This document shows, one piece after another, positions 54,262 through 64,000 of a DNA stretch of 64,000 nucleotides. Made by a program: the position numbers and the translations under genes. The stretch is from Aplectana chamaeleonis. Its lineage: Eukaryota > Nematoda > Chromadorea > Rhabditida > Cosmocercidae. The stretch covers positions 868,001 through 932,000 of the forward strand of contig JAPDOI010000134.1 of NCBI GenBank assembly GCA_029168955.1, read 5' to 3'. Each line of letters starts with the position of its first letter. Position 1 is the stretch's first letter. Below the pieces are notes generated by a model. That model did not search any database. It saw only the letters and a list, made by a program, of their open reading frames with translations, and was not told the DNA's origin.

Positions 54262-56068
54262 AAAGCGCTCCATGGTACGGCATAAACCGCGTCGTAAAAA
54301 GCCAGTCGCACCTGATGCAGAGCGTGCGACGCGTTGTGAGCTGTGAGTACCGCTTTATACAGAGCGTACGCCGCGTGGTGAAAAAACTAGTAGCTCTTCA
54401 TGTAAAGCGTGCGACGCGTGGTCAAAACTAGTAGCGCTCCATGTAGAGCGTGCTCAGCGTGTTTTTCAGCTAGCAGCGCTTTCCGTAGAGCGTGAGCAGC
54501 GTGCTTTAAAACTAGTAACTCTTCACGCACAGCGTTCACCGCGTGGTTTAAAGGTAGTAGCGCTACATCTAAGGCACGCACAGCGTGGTTTTAACATAGT
54601 TGCGCTTCGTGTAGAGCGTGCCCAGCGTGATTCAAAGCTAGTAACGTTTCATGTAGAGCGTGAGCCGCGTGGTTTCAATTTAGTAACGATTCACGCAGAG
54701 CGTTCGCCGCGTGGTTTGAAGCTAGTGGCGCTGAAGTAGGGTGTGCCCAGCGTGGTTCAAAGCTAGAAGCGCTTCATCTAGGGCGTGCTCCGCGCGGTTT
54801 ATTGCTAGTAGCGCTTTAAGTAGAGCGTGCCCAGCGTGATTCAAAGCTAGTAACGTTTCATGTAGAGCGTGAGCCGCGTGGTTTCAATTTAGTAACGATT
54901 CACGCAGAGCGTTCGCCGCGTGGTTTAAAGCTAGTGGCGCTGAAGTAGGGTGTGCCCAGCGTGGTTCAAAGCTAGAAGCGCTTCATCTAGGGCGTGCTCC
55001 GCGTGGTTTATTGCTAGTAGCGCTTTAAGTAGAGCGTGTCCCGCATGGTTTGAGGCCAGTAGCGCTTCATGTAGAGCGTGAGCCGCGTGGTTTCAATTTA
55101 GAAGCGCTTCATGCAGAGCGTTCACCGCGTGGTTTAAAGCTAGAAGCGCTTCATCTAGGGCGTGCACCGCGTGGTTTACTGCTAGTAGCGCTTTATGTAG
55201 AGGGTGTCCCGCATGGTTTGAGGCCAGTAGCGCTTCATGTAGAGCGTTCACCGCGTGGTTTAAAGCTAGTGGCGCTGAAGTAGGGTGTGCCCAGCGTGGT
55301 TCGAAGCTAGAAGCGCTTCATCTAGGGCGTGCACCGCGTGGTTTATTGCTAGTACCGCTTTATGTAGAGCGTGTCCCGCATGGTTTGAGGCCAGTAGCGC
55401 TTCATGTAGAGCGTTAACCGCGCGGTTTAAAGCTAGTGGCGCTGAAGAAGGGTGTGCCCAGCGTGGTTCAAAGCTAGAAGCGCTTCATCTAGGGCGTGCA
55501 CCGCGTGGTTTATTGCTAGTAGCGCTTTATGTAGAGCGTGTCCCGCATGGTTTGAGGCCAATAGCGCTTCATGTAGAGCGTTCACCGCGTGGTTTAAAGC
55601 TAGTGGCGCTGAAGTAGGGTGTGCCCAGCGTGGTTCGAAGTTATAAGCGCTTCATCTAGGGCGTGCACCGCGTGGTTCATTGCTAGTAGCGCTTTATGTA
55701 GAGCGTGTCCCGCATGGTTTGAGGCCAATAGCGCTTCATGTAGAGCGTTCACCGCGTGGTTTAAAGCTAGTGGCGCTGAAGTAGGGTGTGCCCAGCGTGG
55801 TTCGAAGCTAGAAGCGCTTCATCTAGGGCGTGCACCGCGTAGTTTATTGCTAGTAGCGCTCCATGTAGAGCGTGCGCAGCATGGTTCAAAGCTAGTAACG
55901 TTTCATGTAGAGCGTGAGCCGCGTGGTTCCAATTTAGTAACGCTTCACGCAGAGCGTTCACCGCGTGGTTTAAAGCTAGTAGCGCTTCATCTAGGGCGTG
56001 CACCACGTGGTTCAATACCAGTAGCTCTTCATATAGAGCGTGCCCAGTATGGTTCAAAGCTAATACCG
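54262..56068. repeat. 1.8-kb satellite of 42-bp units with 167-bp higher-order repeat
   Basis: About 43 units of GTAGCGCTTCATGTAGAGCG then TTCACCGCGTGGTTTAAAGC and TA, with variants. In the second half four successive variants form a block of 167 bp that recurs at about 55284, 55451, 55618 and 55785 (key phrase GGTGTGCCCAGCGTGGTTC). The 42-bp unit keeps frames open, giving 14-residue repeats on both strands (for example 55619-56092). They are shadows of the repeat rather than a gene. Confidence 0.95.
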
Positions 56069-56089
56069 TCCGATTGTTACAAACAGTTG

Positions 56090-56765
56090 TAGGCGAGATT
56101 ACGCGGCAATGAGCGACCCTAGGCGACAGGAAGCGATATCAGTCAAAGTCTTAAGGAAAATAAGCTGCTTGTGGGCAATTGATCAACAAGAGTGGTAGAG
56201 ATTAGACGACAATAGGTTATATTAGCCGACTCAAAGCGACATTACGAGGAATATCGGGATAAAAAGCTAGAAGTATGCGACAATGAGCCAACTTGGGCTA
56301 CAGAAAGCGACACTAGACGAGTGCCTCGAAAAATGCGCTGACAACAATGCTGAACACTTCACAGGTTTGACCATACATATTAGACGACAACAAGGCGATA
56401 TCAAGCGACAATAGGCGCCAATATGCGACAATAGGCGACACTTCGTAGAACTTTGTGCAACTCTTAGAAAAAGTACCGCCAACAAAGAAACATTTACATT
56501 AATGAATAATGAAGAATTTGATGAATTATGATAACAAGCTGCACTATGCGATAAAGGACGACATGGGGCGATAGTGAGAAGAAGCAGTGAACCTGATACG
56601 AAATTGGTTGGAAAATCGGAGAAGTCCCCAGAAAACAGCTTCAAACAGACGACAGTGGGCTACAGTTGGCAAACTCGGGAGATACTAGGCGACAGTGAGC
56701 AAAAAAAGGCGACAGCAAGCGACAACAAGCGACAGTTAACCACACAGAGCGACTGCTTAAAAATG
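56090..56765. repeat. degenerate GCGACA-type tandem repeat, right block
   Basis: GGCAATGAGCGACCCTAGG, ATCAAGCGACAATAGGCG and GGCGACAGCAAGCGACAACA types, as in 53215-54050 and in the same orientation. The 42-bp satellite therefore sits inside an older repeat. Confidence 0.7.
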
Positions 56766-57888
56766 GTATGAAGAAGTATAACACAAGAACAGAAAACTCA
56801 TGACAGAATGGATTATTCAAATTAAATTGCAAATCTTTCCTATTTTTCGTAGTTGCAGTGGAACACTGGACCTTTTTCTTGTTTGTTGAATAACACAGCT
56901 GATAAAAATTATCTACTTGAGAACCAAATTTGCCCGTACAGTAAAAAGGGTTCCCTTCACATGACATGCCCTTTCCAGAGCCACTTAACGAAGAGATGTG
57001 CCCTAATCGAGTGACTAATAAAGTTGGACTTTATACGTTTCTTGAGGATTACAGCTGTGCGAAAAACCTATATGAGTGCGAATTTCCACAGAACTCACAT
57101 GAGTCACATCATGCATTTCAATGAATGCACCAGCCGGTCTCCGCTTTCCAAAATTCATGCAAATCGGCGTTGTGAAATTGCAACCAGTTGAATTTGAAAG
57201 TTGATTTCAAACACGGGAATCATCTATAAAGTACACCCTTACCTACCTGATTAAAAAAAATTAATTTCTGCTAGTCAAGCAATTTCAAACCCTAGACCTA
57301 GATTTTCCAGCAAAGTTACGTTTATGAAATGCTCCTATGAAGTGTATAGGCCAGCATCCAGCATTAGCCGGGCATAATATCTTTCTCGTCCGGCGTCGAA
57401 AAATTGACGTGGTGGTGAATTACGAAGGAGTGAATTTCTACACCTCGTCTCTTTCTTCTCCCTCAAGAAAGAGACGACGGAGGGGAGGACAATTACGATA
57501 ATTGTGAGAACATGAATGAATTAGATACGGGAAAGTCGCCGCGACACTAGCCAGCCCCGATCTAGTAACACCTCCGGATGCTCTCCGGTGTGGAAAAATC
57601 TTGCATTAGTCAACAGAAAAGGGGAGAGGAAGGTAACGCCAGAAGGTATAAAATAATATTCTGCGAAAATTTCTCGTCAAAGTTTTCTCGGCTCGGTAGG
57701 AGTTCAAAAGTCATGAAACGCCATCCAATAAAAAGAAATCGTCCTAAAGTATTCCTAAAGTTGCATTCTACAGTTACAAAGGTACATTCTAAACGTTTGA
57801 CATTAATTCAGCGAGCCTACAGTCCGCGGTAACGGAAAAAGGCGGTTTACTGTAGCCGTGGATGGTTAGTTTCTAATTTTGCAAATAA
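56766..57888. other. no recognisable gene; small hairpin at 57448
   Basis: CGTCTCTTTCTTCTCCCTCA..GAAAGAGACG at 57448-57477 is a 10-bp perfect hairpin. The 84-codon basic frame at 57578-57832 has no known motif. Confidence 0.4.
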
Positions 57889-58322
57889 AAGCAGTGTCCA
57901 CGATAAATTTCGTCTCCGGTTTTTGGCCGCAAATCGAAAGTTCAGGCTCTCATTGGAGCAGTGAGGTCGAAAGAACGAAAACGAGCCCGAAACAGCTCCA
58001 TACGGCTCGGAAGTCCGCTCGCGCTAGCCCTTCCGCTCGCGGCCGAGTTTTCCGAGGAATAGTTTGGTCCAGATCTACATTAACATTGGAACGCAGGCGC
58101 GGCTGAGTTTTAGCATTGGGGCGCATTTTCGCACGCTGTCTACTTCAGCCCCATGACCGCGCAACTCATTCATCACTGAAATGTGGCTTTCAGAAAGAAG
58201 AGCTGATTTTGGATGTTTCGCAGCGTTTTTCATGAATCTTTCTTCACTGATGAAATAGTTCGACTCTAAACCTTCGTTTTCTGGTGGAAACTCGAAAACC
58301 ATTTTTATCATGGACACTGCCT
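57889..58322. mobile_element. TTAA-superfamily MITE with a different interior
   Basis: Ends AAGCAGTGTCCACGATAAAT and the inverse of AGGCAGTGTCCATGATAAAA. TTAA (58323-58326) at the right, ATAA (57885-57888) at the left. The 434-bp interior shares nothing obvious with the 487-bp copies beyond the TIRs. Confidence 0.7.
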
Positions 58323-58554
58323 TTAATATATAGGGACACACCTGATAAATTTTCTCTTTCTTAGTTTTTTTTCCTGTTCCTTTCATTTTTTCATTTTATT
58401 CCTGTGTGTAAAGACTTCAGAGGCAGCATACCCGCTCGTAAGCGTGATTGAGATAACTACGAAAATAGAATAGTATGGCTCAGAACACAACGCCTACACA
58501 TTTTGAAGGGTCGAAAACGATCCACAATGCCTCTACACGAGTAAGGCATCTTTC
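58323..58554. other. short spacer
   Basis: Nothing recognised. Confidence 0.4.
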
Positions 58555-58707
58555 ATAGTCCTCACCGCAGGCGCGGCACGCGCGTGACGCGCGGGAAGGG
58601 TGGTGGAGTATGAAAGTTCTTACCGCGCGGCACGCGCGGTAAGAACTTTCATAGTCCACCACCCTTCCCGTGCGTCACGCGCGTGCCGCGCCTGCGGTGA
58701 GGACTAT
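58555..58707. repeat. 153-bp near-perfect palindrome
   Basis: 75-bp arms (58555-58629 and 58633-58707) around GCA, with two mismatches. The arms run ATAGTCCTCACCGCAGGCGC, GGCACGCGCGTGACGCGC, GGAAGGGTGGTGGA, TATGAAAGTTCTTACCGCGC. Very GC-rich in part. It could extrude as a cruciform. Confidence 0.95.
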
Positions 58708-59102
58708 TAAAGATGCGGTGAGGTCTATGAAGATGCCTTCATAGTCCATCAGCACCGCCATAGCGGCGCCGCCCAAACCGACGTGGCGGTTTTACCGTTT
58801 CAATTAATCGTTGCTTCTCGATTTGAGTCCACTCCAATATAAATAATTCTGGGACTATCCTGCGACATCGCATACGCAAATGTAAGCCAGGAATTTCTGT
58901 ACAAGTCCCAGTTGAGGCCCGACTTTTACCCGCACCCCCATGGCAGTGCCGCTGGAGATTTTATGGTGACTTCCCGCTCGTTACGCGCGTGCCGCGCGGT
59001 GAGAAGTTTTATAGTCCACCGCTCGTTCCGCGCGTCACGCGCGTGCCGCGCTTGCGGTGAGGACTATGAATGACGACTAACACGTTTACGAGCGTGTTTG
59101 CT
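58708..59102. repeat. related inverted units CATAGTCCACC..GCGCGTGCCGCG
   Basis: 58730-58790 and 58970-59070 repeat parts of the palindrome arms: TTCATAGTCCATCAGCACC, GCGCGTGCCGCGCGGTGAG, TATAGTCCACCGCTCGTTCC and GCTTGCGGTGAGGACTATGA. These look like older, degraded copies of the same palindromic unit. Confidence 0.6.
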
Positions 59103-61599
59103 GCCTTCAAAGGCAGTGTTCAAGATGAAAAAGTTGCCCGGTTTCCGGCGGAAACGTAAGCTCTGAGTTCTTTTGAGAAGAGCAAGAACGAGAGTGCGAA
59201 GAAAACTGTAGGGATTTGGGTGAAAATCACGTAGACCAGTCGACCCATTGGGCCACCCCGCCCACGTCCTATAACACTTGTCCTGCTCAGTGTCGGGGTA
59301 ATTGGTGTCCGCTTCACGAAGGGAACAGTAGCCGAACTTCCCTAATAATCTTTCCCCCGATAAATATCCGAATACTCTTTTCCCCAATAAATTATAGTTT
59401 CCAAGCATGTGCCTGTTTTTGAAGAGTTTTTAGTGTACACAAAACAGAAAACAAAATCATTTACTCAACACTTTCAAAGCGTGAAAGAATTTCCGACGTA
59501 TGGTTCGATGTACTGTCAGCAGTGAGCAATACACCCGAACAGGTACAATCAGATATTCAATAAGTTTTTCGCGGTCAAATCTAGCTGTTAATAATGATGT
59601 TCAGACAAAAAATAATATACAATCGAACGAGGTGATTTTAAAATAGCAAAGTTTTCTAATATTGCTCCAGAACGTATGTAGCTCACAGAGAGTGTTTAGC
59701 TTTTATATGCATGGGTAAACTTAGACTTCGATTTCAGGATTCTGGTCAACAGATATGTAGGTGAAGAGGTGTTGCCTGGATGAGATAGACAGGAGACTGC
59801 CTATTGCTCAGCATTTAGAAAGACATCAGCCTATCACCCAGTTAGCGTTTTCGCGCTTTACATCTTGATCCGCCCATTAAAAGTCTATATTGAACTCTTC
59901 AGCTCGCTTCTGACGGCTCACTTTGAACGTCTCTTTGGACCCGCCGAGTGCACGATGCTCTGCTCTGTATTATGTGGTGTACGGCCAAATCAGTCAGCCC
60001 CGCCTTTGATGTGATCAATCAGCCGTCAAATAGCTGTCAAAAAGGTTGCAAACGCGTCATCCTGGGACAGGTTAAGGTTTTTTCACGACCATTCACGTCA
60101 TGTTTCAGGCGTCGTTTATTCTTCCGTCGCCGAGCGGCGAGGCAGAGTGCATTTCCGTAACTTTGATCATGCGGCGCGGAGCGACAGCTATTATAAGGAT
60201 AACATCCAACCGCTCCACGCTGCGAAGGAACTCTAAATAGGGCTTGGGGGCCTTGTAGAGTTCGACCGTGGCGCGGCGCGATGTCATATTTCATATGTGA
60301 ATCAGCGAGCGGAGGGTCAATGGTCGATGCCTACAGATAGCTTCTAACCGCGCCAGGCCGCGATAAAACTCTGAAATAGGCTTTACCCGCGTAGGCGTGA
60401 CGGATGTGGCGGGAATACGCTGCGCTCATGTCGTCGCTAGAGCGCGTATACCATCGCTTCTAAATAAGCCATGAACGAAAACGCAGCGGACTTCCACCGC
60501 GTGCGTCTTGTCTAGAGGGCCAAACTATTCCGCGACCTCATCTTGTTCCACGCACAGGCTATAAGTCATTCTTTTCGACCTGCTGTCGACAACTTAGGTT
60601 GTTTGAATGGGGTAGATCAAATGCATTTACGCTTAAAGGTACACAAATGATGTCATCAAGGGAGGCGGATATAGATATCATGACCGCTGAGATAGCACTA
60701 AATTGGTTGAGAAATAGTGTATTATCAGTAACCTCCTAAGCAGTCGATGATAGCAGACGGTCGATGAGAAAAAGGGGGAAGAAAACAGGTCAGCCAGCTG
60801 GCGCAAGCGCAGTTGGCGCGCGCACAACTTGGTCCTATAAACAACAGTTTCAGGGGTAACGCTAGCATCATTATCATCAGCATCACCGCTCTATCACAAC
60901 ACATAGAGGGGTCAGCTCGTCGCCTTGATGGCTGTTAATCAGTCGCCTGCGCGGGTCGTGAAACTCGTTCTGCAACTTGTCGTCGACGGGAAGCGGCGCG
61001 CCAAACAACACCTTCCCCTACTTTATGATATCACCCAAAAGACGCTCTTTGGTAGCAAATAAACAAGTGAAACGGCTACAAAGGAACAAAAAATCCTACG
61101 CGGGGACCGTCAGCAATATTCCGAAAATGGTATAAGTCTAAGGACAGGATCAAGAAAAAAAAACTCGGGATTTTGTAGTTCAATTCATTTTGTGGCACAT
61201 TTTTAGGGAACCTACCCCCCCCCCCGCCGCAGGTACTCGCAGCGGCTTTTCTGCGGAAAAAAGCGTGATCTTTCTGTTCAAACGATGTCCAAACGATGGT
61301 GAGCAGCCATTTACAGCCACGCGGACCAGTGATTACGCTCTTTACTTTGGGAAATACAATTTCCCGCAGTTATGCAGGGTTTGCCTACATCGCGTACGTC
61401 ATACGAAGAGCCAAGTCGTGTCCGTAAGTGCCTGCAGCACGCTCGCTCGCGACGTGGCTCATCTATCTCGCCCGCACTAACAGAAGTGATAGTGCGGTAC
61501 GCGAGGCGGGTGAGGCCGGAGGCGATCGCGCTCGGACTCCTCCAAAGTGAGCGGAAAGAATTAGCGTCCGTAGCTTGAAATTCAAACAACCTCTTCCTA
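59103..61599. other. no recognisable gene; partial repeats
   Basis: TTCAAAGGCAGTGTTCAAGA at 59105-59126 is a solo left end of the TTAA superfamily. 60393-60512 is a relative of the inverted-repeat element at 40064. 60100-60300 is GC-rich with a GCGGCGCGGAGCGACAG tract. Frames at 61190-61589 on both strands overlap and carry no motif. Confidence 0.4.
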
Positions 61600-61842
61600 C
61601 TTAGGCGATTCTAGGCCCCGAGCCGCACCGAATAGGAATCGGAGCCGCCTGACAGTTCGGCTCGTTCTCCCAATCTCCGGGCTACTGCTGTTGCTGTTCG
61701 GGCCAACCGGAGTAGCCCGGACAGCAACAGCAGTGGCCCGGAAAGCAACAGCAGTAGCCCGGACAAGAACACAAGCCGACGTGCAGATTGGGAACACGAG
61801 CCGAACTGTCAGGCGGCTCAGGGCCGCTATTCGCCAGGGTAG
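61600..61842. mobile_element. 'CTAAGGCGATTCT' CAG/CTG-rich MITE, copy 3
   Basis: Left end CTTAGGCGATTCTAGGCCCC, right end GGGCCGCTATTCGCCAGGGT. Inner arms TGACAGTTCGGCTCGTTCTC and AGCCGAACTGTCAGGCGG; center of CTGCTGTTGCTGTTCGGGCC and AACAGCAACAGCAGTAGCC-type tracts. Nearly palindromic overall. Confidence 0.75.
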
Positions 61843-62445
61843 CGACATATAGGACATATGACTGTTAAAACGAAAATTTCCCGCAGTTCGTTAGCGTGCG
61901 GATGCGGAGCGGAAGCTAGAGACAGCGAGAGAGCGTATGGCAGAGGGAGGGAGCAGCATCGCGCGGACTCACAGCGCGTTGAGTGATGAGAAGACTAATT
62001 TTTACAGAGGATATATAGTAGACGCGACGTCGTACCCAACCAACAAGACGAGCCATGTTGGGTTCTGTGAACCAATGAACAAATTAATACGAAAATTTTG
62101 CGTTGTTCCCATCTTTTGTGACTGTTTACACTATTTTTTGAATCTTCAAGACTTTGTCCATAGAAATTACGATTACATTCTATTTGAAAGTAGTTTAGCC
62201 GAGTCCATTATGTGCGCGTGCGTGTGCTTGCTGCTTGTTCTTCTCCCTCACACTCTCCAACGCTCCCGTCACTCTCGCGAAAGTATGTGCATGGCTCCAC
62301 CGCAACAGTGCGCATTATGAATATCGGTTTTGCTCGATTTGGAAGTAAACAATCTTTCGGTTCGTTAGCCGCGTGAAGTGTGATATGGTGCGATAGTTGT
62401 AGGTATCGATTGAGATCGGGTTGAGCATCTATGATTATTCATGTT
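61843..62445. other. no recognisable gene
   Basis: The 127-codon plus frame at 61937-62320 has no motif I recognise. A GAGACAGCGAGAGAGCG tract resembles 6930. Confidence 0.4.
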
Positions 62446-62571
62446 CAGGTCCACACTTCCTACGGTGCAGGAGCACGGCATCGCATATTAGATATATCGA
62501 TCGCCGATCAGTATGGATGAGAAACTTGGTACGCGTCTCTCGCCGGACGCAGAGTATGAACGTGGGCTATA
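62446..62571. mobile_element. small 'GATCATACTTCC' MITE, decayed copy
   Basis: TCAGGTCCACACTTCCTACG, then a CATCGCATATTAGATATATCG block and CTCTCGCCGGACGCAGAGTA before TGAACGTGGGC. The layout matches 34742-34878 with many substitutions. Confidence 0.55.
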
Positions 62572-62580
62572 ATCGGAGTA

Positions 62581-62665
62581 ATACCTAGCGAAATTAAAAA
62601 AAAATAGCCATAAATGAATAAAAAGTAAATAATTAAATGAGTAAACCAGTAATTAAATAAGTAGA

Positions 62666-62708
<43 letters not shown>

Positions 62709-62740
62709 ATATACAAATAAATAAATAAATAAATAAATCT
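62581..62740. repeat. (AAAT)n microsatellite
   Basis: About 20 AAAT units at 62661-62738 after a degenerate lead-in. A hydrophobic minus-strand frame across it is a composition artefact. It could be the tail of an unrecognised LINE, but no coding was found next to it. Confidence 0.95.
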
Positions 62741-64000
62741 TATATATAAAGAATGGAAACGGCGCGACCAGAAATCCGCGGCGGTGGCTGCGCCTCAACT
62801 CTTCAGCGTTGTCGATACGCAGCGCGGCGTGTTGCGCGCGGCGCGGCGTGTCGCGCGCGGCGCCTCACAGCTGATTATTTTCTTTCCGCTTCCACCGTTT
62901 TTATTTCCATGATTTATATTTTCCTCTTTTCTTCTTTTTTCCTTTGATTTTTATGTATAGGGTGTTGTTCGCTGGTGTTTTCGATTTTGTTTTCAAGGTG
63001 TTTACTTTATGTCGAGTTGTTTACCTGATGTTTGTGTTCACCTCTAAACTAATTTCACCTCTAAACTTTTTTTGGAAACTGAACTTATTGATATCGCAAT
63101 CGCAATTAAGATAATGTTTCCGTTTTTTGTTCAGAGGTGAAATTAGATTTGGGTATCTGCTCCATCATTTTTTTCAGTTTTGATGTCGATCTCTTCTCAA
63201 TTCTTGCGGTTTTTTTTTCATAAAACTGGAAAAACATCCATGAAGCAGTTACTCAAAGCTAATTTCACCTCTAAAATTTTTAAAGCTTCATGCAAAAAAA
63301 ATTGTGAAATCAATAATTTTAGTTTGAAAAAAAAGTTGAGGATTTTGCCGCGAATCTGCCGTGATTTTCGCTACTGCTCACCAAAATGCGAATCATCAAC
63401 CCTTACGTACCCTTCGTTTGGTATTCGGCCGCCCCACCGACCGGGCCATCTCCGCTCCTACTCGAAATTCAGCTTCGAGTATGTTTTAGATTCAGTTTGT
63501 GCTGTCCTATAACCTTCTAAAGTTCAAGTTCCGATGAGCCACAGTTGACAAAATATGTGCAGAAACCTTGTGCTTGAAAACAGACCCGCATATTCTTGTG
63601 TCGAGGCTACAAGGGTGCAAATTCTGCATGTATTCTACGTAAAAACGAAGGCTAAATTTGAACCATTGCTCTCTTTGACGCTAAACCCGTATATTCTCGC
63701 TATAATTTTGTAGCGAGAATCTACTGATTTAGCGACAGCCTGTGTTGTAATGCAATCTCAAACCCGCGCTGGCTACGTGGAACGCAGGGATGGCGTTCGA
63801 GCAGTGTTGGCCCAGTTAATCCACGGATAACTTGACACTCCGTGGGTGGTCGTGGAGGGTGCCCTCTCTGGAAGACCTTGCTAGGGATGATTTTGGCCGG
63901 TGGTGTGCTGCAGGCCGCGGAGAAGAAACGGTGATGAGCTCGATCGCAGCGGGGATAGTCTTTCTAGTACGGATCAAGACTGGGTGGGTCGATCGACCGA
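62741..64000. other. no recognisable gene; short repeats
   Basis: 62815-62870 repeats GCGCGGCGTG and CGCGCGGCG. AATTTCACCTCTAAA occurs at 63049-63068 and 63261-63276, and inverted at 63134-63146. TTCTCGCT..AGCGAGAA at about 63692-63719 is a small hairpin. The 110-codon frame at 63180-63512 shows no known motif. Confidence 0.4.

Noticed and set aside
55285..56092. Repeat proteins with 14-residue units on both strands
   Set aside because: Direct consequence of the 42-bp satellite unit; no domain outside the repeat.

Overview
The window reads as non-coding, transposon-rich DNA of a eukaryote, most likely a nematode. No intact host protein gene, rRNA or CRISPR array could be recognised. Nematode origin is inferred from three things: a mariner with the DD34D layout; a Penelope-like element (PLE) fragment with a GIY-YIG domain; and a repeat family whose core carries a near copy of the nematode SL1 trans-spliced leader. 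Long open frames in the two satellites and in low-complexity DNA are composition effects, not genes.

Layout. 0-1 kb and 14.3-17.5 kb hold a degenerate ~60-bp motif scattered in both orientations. 1.4-2.1 kb is a TA-flanked element with terminal inverted repeats (TIRs), AAGTTACATGTAAC-type arrays and an SL1-like core. 2.4-5.8 kb has two diverged direct copies of a dispersed repeat around a 5'-truncated PLE that keeps a 306-codon GIY-YIG frame and a hammerhead-like 3' motif. 7.3-8.5 kb is a small MITE split by a 1,089-bp hAT-like element with a perfect 8-bp target duplication. 19.7-20.5 kb is a foldback with 242-bp arms and one mismatch. 21.6-25.1 kb is a 21-bp-unit satellite. 27.8-35.2 kb holds more SL1-core elements, inverted elements and tRNA-like pieces. 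35.6-37.2 kb is a CR1-like LINE tail beside a 487-bp MITE with TTAA ends. 39-48 kb is dominated by inverted-repeat MITEs. 49.9-51.2 kb is a full-length but broken mariner. 53.2-56.8 kb is a degenerate GCGACA-type repeat with a 42-bp-unit satellite inside. 58.6 kb is a 153-bp near-perfect palindrome. The last 5 kb is more MITEs and an AAAT tract.

How the parts relate. At least seven non-autonomous families recur here: TTAA-ended MITEs; 238-bp TA MITEs; the SL1-core elements; ~135-bp 'GATCATACTTCC' MITEs; ~300-bp 'GGTATACTTTGTCGC' elements; 'CTAAGGCGATTCT' CAG/CTG-rich elements; and a hAT derivative. Several are nested in each other, which gives relative ages. The observation most worth pursuing is the SL1-core family. 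Five of its members share an SL1-like 22-mer directly followed by a GTA or TTA splice-donor-like triplet, while the arrays around the core differ completely between members (AAGTTACATGTAAC, CGGCTATTTCTCGG or GCCGCTGCGG types). All calls were made by eye, without database searches or folding programs.
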